Shown: positions 33,788-42,154 of the stretch, in pieces
Layout: every line of letters starts with the position of its first letter
Numbering within the stretch: position 1 is the first letter of the stretch
Origin: Cytauxzoon felis
Taxonomy: Eukaryota; Apicomplexa; Aconoidasida; Piroplasmida; Theileriidae
NCBI GenBank assembly: GCA_020283715.1
Contig: JAIQCW010000242.1
Location: 1-49,176, forward strand
DNA: 49,176 nt
Direction of reading: 5' to 3'
The notes under the pieces: generated by a model
The model's input: the letters and a program-made list of their open reading frames with translations, nothing else
What the model was told of the DNA's origin: nothing
The model's database searches: none
Made by a program: the position numbers and the translations under genes

Positions 33788-34355
33788 TTTTAAATATACA
33801 TTTTTTTTAAATCAATAATTTATCTAACTTGAGATTCCAACATCATCCACATACACATTATAAACTTATGCATGCTGCTACCTAGTGGTATTATAAAAAT
33901 AAGATCAAGTTATGGAATTTTAATTATTTTATAAAGATAAGTATCATATTTTCCTCAATATATCTCGACTATGTCGTAAATTCTACACCAGACGCCTACT
34001 AGTTGATAAAAGGCGACCGTTACCAGTAATTCAACCAATGTGTAAGACCTTCTCCTCTATTTACCTAAGAATACCATTTATATTACATGTAAATCATTTT
34101 AAATTATTTACATGACATCTTTTTATCAACCATATTCACCCTCGTATATCCACAGAATATCCTCCATCATTTCATACCTACATAATGCACTTGGATGATG
34201 AATATGTCATATTATCACTTGTATGTGCGGGGTGATTCATGGAATGTGTTTTGATTGCTGATGCCTATATGTGATATAGATGTCGATCGATGACTACGTG
34301 TATAACACGTAGCAATAGTTTATACATCCATCAGATCATACTCAATGGATGGACA
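33788..34355. other. Intergenic stretch with a perfect palindrome
   Basis: 568 nt without a convincing gene. CTACGTGT-ATA-ACACGTAG forms a perfect 8-bp inverted repeat at 34294-34312, 44 nt beyond the stop of the minus-strand gene. A short plus frame at 34290-34487 mirrors the minus gene and is not called. Confidence 0.5.
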
Positions 34356-35054
34356 TCAAGTAATGAAGCTAATCAAACCCATGCGATAAACGCACTTAAC
34401 CTCATACCAAATGCTGGTGATAAAGCTTTTACCAAATTTACAGATGGTGTAAGTGAAACTAGTAATAATGATAACACCTGCACCTAATATCAAGTACACC
34501 ATAAGTAACCTAGAAATGATTAGATGGAACTTAGTTACTGCTAAAAGATGTACAATATCCTCTTCTGTCACCTTCCACACTATACCTTTCCTTACCACTA
34601 GACGTTCCACCTGTAATTCAGTACTACTCTTCATTCCACTCGCCGTGGTGGCTTCTCCACCTGAGGTCGTCTTGCAGACAGCTTCTCTATTTACTTCCCC
34701 CTTCGCTTCCCAGAGATCAGCTGCGGGTAGTCCACTTGAGGTTACAACCATCTCTTTTCCACTAGGCATGGAGCCTCCTTTATTTACCTCCCCTTCCAGC
34801 TCCCATAAATCGCTTCCAGGTGTTACAATTGAAGTCTGTTCTTCCGAGTTAATATCTTTCAAACAATTTTGATAATCATATTTACAACAGGGGCAGGTTG
34901 TACATTTAATTAATATGCTTCCACACTTATTTCTGGTTATTGTTCCTACTATTGTTATCTCATCGCCACCTGAAATAAGTGATACATGTGGCTTACAATC
35001 ACATTCTGCTGTCTTCAACTCCTCCGTATACGCCTCAACGAGTTTATACATCAA
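34356..35054 (-). CDS. Membrane protein with Cys-rich segment and in-frame dispersed repeat
   Basis: Frame of up to 232 codons; the first true ATG is at 35051. The N-terminal part has paired cysteines (TAECDCKPHVSLI, KCTTCPCCKYDYQNC). The middle is dispersed repeat translated in the standard frame (SDLWELEGEVNKGG, PAADLWEAKGEVNREA, EATTASG). The C-terminal part has a strong membrane helix (LLMVYLILGAGVIIITSF). No signal peptide is seen, so an upstream exon may be missing; only 137 nt, mostly repeat, separate it from the MORC stop. I do not recognise the family. If real, an extracellular Cys-rich head with a C-terminal anchor is likely. Confidence 0.5.
   Translation of the reverse strand: MMYKLVEAYTEELKTAECDCKPHVSLISGGDEITIVGTITRNKCGSILIKCTTCPCCKYDYQNCLKDINSEEQTSIVTPGSDLWELEGEVNKGGSMPSGKEMVVTSSGLPAADLWEAKGEVNREAVCKTTSGGEATTASGMKSSTELQVERLVVRKGIVWKVTEEDIVHLLAVTKFHLIISRLLMVYLILGAGVIIITSFTYTICKFGKSFITSIWYEVKCVYRMGLISFIT
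34600..34830 (-). repeat. Dispersed module repeat inside the 34.4-35.1 kb frame
   Basis: Read in frame on the minus strand. Contains CCACTAGGCATGG (about 34758-34770), an intermediate between the CCAC..GTGG and CCAT..ATGG forms of the palindrome. Confidence 0.8.
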
Positions 35055-35152
35055 CCGTACTACCCGTAGCTGATCTCAGGGAAGCGAAGGGGGAAGTAAA
35101 TAGAGAAGCTGTCTGCAAGAGGAAGACAAGGTGGAATGGACCTCAAGTGGGA
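35055..35152 (+). repeat. Dispersed-repeat fragment between two minus-strand genes
   Basis: Sense-oriented VADLREAKGEVNREA module, CTGTCTGCAAGAGG and GGACCTCAAGTGG, immediately upstream of the 34.4-35.1 kb frame. Confidence 0.8.
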
Positions 35153-35191
35153 AAAACTGAAAACATGTATGTATATAGAGTGGTGAGTAGA

Positions 35192-38100
35192 TTAGTTATC
35201 AAAGTTGATATTATTATCATTATGATGATCATTATCGTATTGTGGGTTATTGATGGGTGCAGTGATGGAGATATTATCATTAATAATATTATCCCAATTA
35301 GGTAATGTTTCATCATCTGATTCATGAGTACGTTTACTTCTACTTTGTAATAAATCATTATCATAATTAATTAATTGTTGTATTTTATTATTAACCCATT
35401 GATTTCTAATATTATCATCTTTACAAACTTTACAATATTGTGATAATAATGTTATTAATTTTGATTTAAATTCAAAATATACACGATTATTTTCATGTAT
35501 AAATTCTTGTTTATTAACAGATGGTATTAACCAATCTGGTACACTTATTATAGCTGTTAATGCAAATCTATATAATTCACCATCAAATAATGATTCCTTT
35601 GGTATATTATTCGAATTATTTATCTCCGATATCGATGCAGGAAAATGACACTCCAATCGTGATATCAAACGACCCTTAAAATATAATAATATCCCCGCCT
35701 CACAATATCGTACATCCTCATCTACTGTCTTTTCCTCTACCTTATCATCATCCACTACAGTTGATGTATTTCCACTCGCCATTCCACCTGAGGTCGTCTT
35801 GCAGACAGCTTCTCTATTTACTTCCCCCTTCGCTTCCCAGAGATCAGCTGCGGGTAGTCCACTTGAGGTCTCCACTTGAGGTCCAGTACTACCTTCAGTC
35901 TTTACATTTATCAAATGACCTTCTTCATAGCCACGATCTCCGGGAGTGGCATTACCCTTTAGGGATAGGTAATTGGAAGAGCTGTCTGCAGGACGAAGAG
36001 AGGTGGATTGGACCTCAAGTTGAGAGTTAGTATTATCATCATATGATTGAATATGTGTATTATTTGATTGTGGTAGAGGATTGAGGAATCCGATGAGTGC
36101 GAAGCATCCGTTAGAGTGATCAGATGGTTCGAATAAGAATGGCAATTCAACAGAATTATATAAACGTTTTTTAAGATAAAAATATAAACTGCCATTATTA
36201 ATTGAACGACTAATGGGGGTAACACCACAATAATTACAACCTACACGACTACAAGAATAATTTGTAACATTATCAACATCATCATTAGATTTAAATGGTA
36301 CAAGCTCAAAATTCTGTACAATCAATGTACAAGAACTATATAAATTCAACCAATACAAATATACAGGTAAACAATAATCCATAGAATATCTACCACACCT
36401 CCATAATGGAAAATCCATACGCCAATTATACAATGATTTCGGTTTCATCATTGCCACACCAACAGAAGGTACATCTGTTGTATTTTCATCTACCTTCTCC
36501 ATAACCTTATCATCATCTTGAAGCTTAACCTGTAGTCCATCTTTTCCATTGGATGGAGCTTCTCCACTAGAGGTATTCCCACTAGGCGTGGTGCCTTCTC
36601 TATTTAGTTGTCCCTCCGCTTCCCTGAGATCAGCTGCGGGTTCCACCTGAGGTCCTCCACTTGAGGTTACATCCTTATTACCGCCATCATCGCCACGATC
36701 TCCGGGAGTGGCATTACCGTTTACGGGGAGGTAATTAGAAGAGCTGTCTGCAGGACGAAGGGAGGTGGATTGGACCTCAAGTGGAACAGATGTTGCAACT
36801 ACGGTTGGAGTATTGTCTGGAAGACCTAGTGTAGATGTATTGAAAGTGGATGATTGTGGGTCATTATTGAATGAATTTCCATCAATATCCATGGTCTTTT
36901 CCACAACTTGAGATAGAGTATTGTTATTAGCTTCAACACCTGAGGTTACAACCACATCTGTTGCACTCGGCGTGGCGCCTTCTTTATTTAGCTGTCCCTC
37001 CGCTTCCCTGAGATCAGCTGCGGGTAGTCCACTTGAGGTCTCCACCTGAGGTCCAGTGCTACTCTTCATTCCACTTGAGGTTTCATCCAACACATTCTTA
37101 GCACCATCTTCCATCATTCCCATGATGGATGATCCATCACTACCTTCACCGCCACGATCTCCGGGAGTGGCATTACCGTTTACGGGGAGGTAATTGGAAG
37201 AGCTGACGGCAGGATGGACCTCAGGTGGAGAGCTGTCTGTAGGACGAAGAGAGTTGGATTGGACCTCGTGTGGAACAGATGTTGAATCATTATCCAGTAT
37301 ATTATCATTTGATGTAAATGTAATGGTATTATCATGTTCATCACTATGTCGTTCATCATTTCTCTCTTCGCTACGCTCAGTACACTCATCACTACGTTCA
37401 GTTCTTTCCTCGCTGTGTCGTTCTTCGCTACGTTCCTCACGACTCCGTTCATCTCGATCATCATTGTAGCATCTGAGTAGTAGTGTATCATCTTCTTTAG
37501 AATAGTAAATTTCATCTAAATCAGTTCTCAATTGCCAAAAGAGTATTCTGGTACCTGGATTAGTACCGAGTACATTGATTTGATCTGCTAAGAGTGCTGC
37601 GCTATTGAATGGGCTATAGCTCATTAATAATCTTTGATGATGTCTTTGATCTACCATACATGTACCATCACGATTGATTAATTCTTTACTTGGTAATTTC
37701 CACATACACATAGGTGCTGCCATTTCTCTAGATTCACATTGTCCCATTAATTCTAATGAGAGCATACCGATACCGATAGAATCATGTGTTCTAGACATAA
37801 CAGCACAACTGGATGCTAATCTAGCATATGCCATTTTAAAACCACAACCATATTCATAATTAGGACTACGTTCACCAGTTTTAGATTGTCCAAATAATTT
37901 TAATAATTTATTCATAGCAGTAACATCAAGTCCATTACCATCATCTTGTATTGAAAGCATACCTTCATCACCTTGTGGTGATAAATTCCATGTAATAATA
38001 ATTTTACTACTAGATACAGATTCTTTAAGTGAATTAGATACTAAATGTGCAATAGCACCAAATGCCCATCTTTGTTCACTACATAATGCCCATAATATAT

Positions 38101-39871
38101 CAGGTGAATGTGATTCTCTATAATACCAAGGTGGATATAATCTAACATCACGTATATTACAACGTGTTTGTATAGAATCAATAGGTGATAATATAGAATT
38201 TTTTAAAAATAAATCTTCACCAGTTAAACTTAATACCCATGCATCACTTAATATTTGTTTTCTATGAAAACCACCATGAAAAAATATACATGGTACAGAT
38301 GGTTTTGTACCAGGAAATAATATATTTCTCTTCTCAAAAAAACATGCTACATGTAATTGTCTAGGTTCAAATGGTTCACCAATATAATTCCTAGGATAAT
38401 TTGGTCTTAAACTATACCATCTACGTTGTGAAAAAAAATAAAAATATAATTTATCTGATGCAATTACATTTTTTTTTGCACCAGAACTATATGTTAAACC
38501 ACCTGTTAATAACATTAATCTTTCTATTGTCTTTGGTACACCTGTATTTATCTCTTTACAACGTTGTGCTATAAATATTGAACTATAATGTGATCTAGGA
38601 CCTATATTACCCTCATATTGTATATTAGACCATGTACCTGATATAGGATTATTTAAATGAAACATCCATAAATCATCTAATAAACAACGTTCACTACGAT
38701 CAACAAAACCATTTGAAGATGATGTCTCACCACCAAATATACATATTGTATCATCATCTGCCCATAATGCACATACACCAAAACGTACACATGGCTTATT
38801 ATCATCACATTCTACTAAATACCATGTCGTATTTATTATATTATACGCCCATAAATCATTTAAACATTGAAATTGATTACGTAAACCTGTCTTACCACCA
38901 AATATAAATAAATAATTTGCACCTGTTGTCTTTTGTATCGATTCACAACGTGCTGGATATACTAATGCTGAATGCTCATCACGTGGTGCTGGTGCTCTAC
39001 CTGTGGCATGTTTACGCATCCATTTACGCTTCTCTAAATCTAATACATAAACATCATTAAAAAATCTTTCACCATTAAAACCACCAAATATTATTATAGC
39101 ATGAGATTGCTGTATAATCGCAACATTACATGAATTTCCTTCACGATGTGATGGTATCTCACCACTAAATATAATCTGCTTAGAACTAAAATCTACCAAA
39201 TTTACTACATGAGCTTTTGCTAAATTTAAACCACGACTCCTACCATTACTACCACCCATCAAATATGCACGACTACCAATACATATCAATGAATGACCAT
39301 ATAATGGACCAGCAGTTAAGGATCTACGTATAGGTAACCAACATGCCTTCTGTAATAATACACCAGCTGATGTTGTACGACCACTAGTATTACTCTTCTC
39401 ATCAATCGATTTCTTTACATTCAAATTACGCCGTATTGAACGTAATATATCATCCTTTGAACTATTACTATAACCAGATGATGATACCAATCCCTTCGAT
39501 TCAGATGATGACATACCATTCTTATAACTCCTAGATAAACTAAATGCTGATTCTATTTTCATTAAACCATTCTGATCTGGTAATGGAGCACGATCAGGAT
39601 CACTCTCCAATTGCTTTATTACAGCATGTAAACGATCATGACCTACAACTGCACCTATATATGAATACACCTTTGAATGCTCAAATTTATTCGCCAAAAA
39701 CTCCGTTACAATGTCCCTTATACACTGACGCTGCGATGGTGTAGTTATACTATCATTTGCCAACACCTCCAATAAATTAAACAATGTGGGACGGGAATTC
39801 GTACCACGACCACTCGATGATGATGGCTCCTCCAATGATTGCACATTCATCTCCGACATCTCAATTACCAA
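35192..39871 (-). CDS. Kelch-MORC GHKL-ATPase-like protein with repeat-derived insertions
   Basis: Single exon, 1,559 codons. Kelch repeats occupy about residues 175-570 (IIIFGGFNGERFFNDVYVLDL, FIFGGKTG, ICIFGGETSS). The GHKL ATPase begins near 600. Its N-box, normally AxAELxDNAxDA, reads FGAIAHLVSNSLKES: the catalytic Glu is His and the following Asp is Ser, with Asn kept. DDGNGLD, LFGQSKTGE and GCGFKMAYARL are present. An Arg/Glu/Ser tract (about 805-845) precedes a region to about residue 1390 with three in-frame blocks of the dispersed repeat (PAADLREAEGQLNREG, SSNYLPVNGNATPGDRG). Apicomplexan MORC is a chromatin silencer working with HDAC3 and AP2 factors in the nucleus. Start: first ATG of the frame, though the internal MSEMN start is also good. 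Confidence 0.88.
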   Translation of the reverse strand: MVIEMSEMNVQSLEEPSSSSGRGTNSRPTLFNLLEVLANDSITTPSQRQCIRDIVTEFLANKFEHSKVYSYIGAVVGHDRLHAVIKQLESDPDRAPLPDQNGLMKIESAFSLSRSYKNGMSSSESKGLVSSSGYSNSSKDDILRSIRRNLNVKKSIDEKSNTSGRTTSAGVLLQKACWLPIRRSLTAGPLYGHSLICIGSRAYLMGGSNGRSRGLNLAKAHVVNLVDFSSKQIIFSGEIPSHREGNSCNVAIIQQSHAIIIFGGFNGERFFNDVYVLDLEKRKWMRKHATGRAPAPRDEHSALVYPARCESIQKTTGANYLFIFGGKTGLRNQFQCLNDLWAYNIINTTWYLVECDDNKPCVRFGVCALWADDDTICIFGGETSSSNGFVDRSERCLLDDLWMFHLNNPISGTWSNIQYEGNIGPRSHYSSIFIAQRCKEINTGVPKTIERLMLLTGGLTYSSGAKKNVIASDKLYFYFFSQRRWYSLRPNYPRNYIGEPFEPRQLHVACFFEKRNILFPGTKPSVPCIFFHGGFHRKQILSDAWVLSLTGEDLFLKNSILSPIDSIQTRCNIRDVRLYPPWYYRESHSPDILWALCSEQRWAFGAIAHLVSNSLKESVSSSKIIITWNLSPQGDEGMLSIQDDGNGLDVTAMNKLLKLFGQSKTGERSPNYEYGCGFKMAYARLASSCAVMSRTHDSIGIGMLSLELMGQCESREMAAPMCMWKLPSKELINRDGTCMVDQRHHQRLLMSYSPFNSAALLADQINVLGTNPGTRILFWQLRTDLDEIYYSKEDDTLLLRCYNDDRDERSREERSEERHSEERTERSDECTERSEERNDERHSDEHDNTITFTSNDNILDNDSTSVPHEVQSNSLRPTDSSPPEVHPAVSSSNYLPVNGNATPGDRGGEGSDGSSIMGMMEDGAKNVLDETSSGMKSSTGPQVETSSGLPAADLREAEGQLNKEGATPSATDVVVTSGVEANNNTLSQVVEKTMDIDGNSFNNDPQSSTFNTSTLGLPDNTPTVVATSVPLEVQSTSLRPADSSSNYLPVNGNATPGDRGDDGGNKDVTSSGGPQVEPAADLREAEGQLNREGTTPSGNTSSGEAPSNGKDGLQVKLQDDDKVMEKVDENTTDVPSVGVAMMKPKSLYNWRMDFPLWRCGRYSMDYCLPVYLYWLNLYSSCTLIVQNFELVPFKSNDDVDNVTNYSCSRVGCNYCGVTPISRSINNGSLYFYLKKRLYNSVELPFLFEPSDHSNGCFALIGFLNPLPQSNNTHIQSYDDNTNSQLEVQSTSLRPADSSSNYLSLKGNATPGDRGYEEGHLINVKTEGSTGPQVETSSGLPAADLWEAKGEVNREAVCKTTSGGMASGNTSTVVDDDKVEEKTVDEDVRYCEAGILLYFKGRLISRLECHFPASISEINNSNNIPKESLFDGELYRFALTAIISVPDWLIPSVNKQEFIHENNRVYFEFKSKLITLLSQYCKVCKDDNIRNQWVNNKIQQLINYDNDLLQSRSKRTHESDDETLPNWDNIINDNISITAPINNPQYDNDHHNDNNINFDN
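35775..36032 (-). repeat. Dispersed module repeat, exonic, MORC block 3
   Basis: Coded as PAADLWEAKGEVNREA and [17 protein letters not shown]. The palindrome is CCCTTTAGGG at 35955-35964. Residues about 1280-1366. Confidence 0.9.
36546..36790 (-). repeat. Dispersed module repeat, exonic, MORC block 2
   Basis: Coded as PAADLREAEGQLNREG and SSNYLPVNGNATPGDRG. Palindromes CCATTGGATGG (36546-36556) and CCGTTTACGG (36717-36726). Confidence 0.9.
36945..37265 (-). repeat. Dispersed module repeat, exonic, MORC block 1
   Basis: Coded as PAADLREAEGQLNKEG, SSIMGMMEDGAKNVLDE and SSNYLPVNGNATPGDRG. The 37097-37140 part is shared with FAM135 intron 4 (5112-5154). Confidence 0.9.
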
Positions 39872-41306
39872 CTCCGATCATTATAATCTATAGACGTTTT
39901 ATGAAGAGACTAAGTGTATAACGAAGTTGAAGTGTGTTGAGGACGTGTGATGATAATGGAATGATATATGTATTGAAGAGGGAGTAAAGTGATAATGTGA
40001 TATCTGTATTGAAAATGAAATGTCCGTATACCTCAGTTTCTCACTTCCTTCCTTCTTCCCTCCCTCACCTCATTCAATGACACTGTAATATCTTCCCACT
40101 TCCTTCAACAATAAGTCTGAATATCTTCCTTCCTTCAATTAAATGGGTATCGTATGATTAAAGTATTCATTACTCTAGGTTAGTAGGGAGATTAATAAAT
40201 CGTCAATCAAAAAAAGTATGGTGATAAGTATATAAATGGATAATAAAAAAAGAGATGAACAATATACAATAATGCATCTACTCGAGTCAAATTGGATCAG
40301 ATGTGTATTAATGCAGTACATGCAGAATGAAATGTCTACAACAACATCAATAACCCAGTATAAAGAGACAAGAAACACATTACGAAGGAAAGTAGAGTAA
40401 TGAATAGATTTAATACTGATATAATAGTATACAATTTTTTGAAGGATAGATTTAGAAAGATATCGAGAAATGGAGTAAACAACTTACTTTTATAATCAAA
40501 AAAATATAAATTTTACAATCATATTAAGATTTAAACGCCTTCCTACAGCCACACATTCGATTATAACTACAAATTATATAGTACATTATAATCTATACAT
40601 AATTCATTAGCGTTATCAACTGATAATCATTCAACGTTGCACAGACACAAACCCCACGTCTATTCCTTTATCAAATCAGCACCATTGCACTACCAAAGCA
40701 CAGGTACCTCTCTACATATATAATTTCATCATAATTCCTATATGTCTAATGATAATATTAGATCATTTTCATATCTTTATATATCATCTATACCAAATTC
40801 CTAATTTATACATTACATCTATTACACATTATAACCATTCTCTACTATAGAAGACAATATTTCCTACCATTATTCTATACATCTTATTCCATTTTTAATT
40901 CACATTTTTTATTTTATCTCATCTGTTTATACTCTACTTCCATCTTTGTATTCTTGGAAGGCATTACTTATATGGTCGGGTCATATATTATATCACATAT
41001 ACACTAACTTATTCCAACTATATTAATATATAGTGTTCAATCTCTGTCATAATACATATAAACATTGGGTGCTTGTTATAGGATAAAGCCAAAACTACTA
41101 CTATCCTACACATGTAAGATCCGAGATCACTGAACCACAATTATTTATATTTAATATAATCATATTATAATTTTACATTAATATAAATACAGTTGCTACA
41201 TAATGCTCTAAGTTCAACACATCTAAGTGGATCTCGAACCAAAATATCAATCTGTCTACAAGACTTGTATGAAGATACTCTGCTGAGATCATCCTATAAA
41301 ACTCGA
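39872..41306. other. 1.4 kb gene-free region
   Basis: Upstream of MORC (minus) and downstream of RPC4 (minus). AT-rich, with a CT-rich stretch at 40030-40140 in front of MORC that may belong to its promoter. A less AT-rich segment at 40628-40712 could be a small RNA gene, but I could not match it to any known class. No dispersed-repeat modules. Confidence 0.45.
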
Positions 41307-42074
41307 TCAATTACCATTGATATCATCAGGAAGGTCAGGATATACAACGAAACGATGATGATAATCCCCTAGGAATAGAAATTCATCATTCTCATCCAGT
41401 AGACAAGCGACCTGTTGTTTACATGTAGATCTATTGCCAGGTGAGAAGCTAAAGATGTGTCCATCGAGATCCAATTTGATCTTGCCACTCTTGAATACTT
41501 TCAACTTTCCCATTCTACCAGATGGTAAGCAATCTAACTTCGATGATTGATATATACTCTCATCCGCCCCTAAAGAGTAGATTTAAACAGGTGAAAGTGA
41601 ATAGAGGAGATGAGGCTATGGATGGAAGCCTAATTAGAATTGATCTCATCTTCATATTATAAATGTATACAATACAAAAGACATACCTTGTCGTTTTAGT
41701 GCGGGTAGAACGCTGGGCATTTGTATGTGTAACAAATGTGTACCTCTAAATAAAAATTTGATGGATTATAAAAGATACCTACACTTTATTGAATATATTC
41801 GTATCATTTTCCTTGACCTAAAGTTATATATAACCTTTAAATAACCTCAACTTACATCACTATTAGCAATAGGTAGTATATGCGGTAACAAGGCATTAGG
41901 ATTAGATTCAGCTAATTTATCAAGCACATCACCACTACAGATATCTACTGCATCTTGATATGTATAATAATTATCACTATTTTGCGATGATTTATGTTCC
42001 AACTTTACATTATAGTATTGGGAACCTTCGTCTGATGCAGCCGACGAGGAATCCTCTGCAAACAAATCAAACAT
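41307..42074 (-). CDS. RNA polymerase III subunit RPC4 (POLR3D/Rpc53 family)
   Basis: Four minus-strand exons: 41856-42074, 41783-41817, 41687-41745, 41307-41569; 191 aa, shorter than yeast or human RPC4 because the N-terminal region is reduced. The family's conserved end is complete: LLHIQMPSVLPALKR (RPC4 'lqlPs.LP' block), then GRMGKLKVFKSGKIKLDLDG, FSFSPGNRSTCKQQVACL and a VVYPDLPDDI close. RPC4 pairs with RPC5 in Pol III initiation and termination in the nucleus. The small second exon is set by phase: it joins NIFNKV to GTHLLHIQ. Introns are 37-117 nt with no repeat. An alternative frame through exon 3 is open but lacks the RPC4 motif. Confidence 0.85.
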
Positions 42075-42154
42075 TTAATGATACATAAATATTTAAATTA
42101 AAATTAAAATCTTTTTTTAAAATTTGTATAAAATTTCCCGTTAAAAATCCAATA

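Noticed and set aside
34290..34487. 65-codon plus-strand frame
   Set aside because: It overlaps the 3' part of the minus-strand membrane protein and has no family resemblance.
35761..36228. Short frames on both strands in the MORC repeat region
   Set aside because: The repeat is open in several frames; only the minus frame continues the MORC protein.
40628..40712. tRNA, snRNA or SRP RNA gene
   Set aside because: No cloverleaf, spliceosomal box or SRP motif could be found by eye here or elsewhere in the window.
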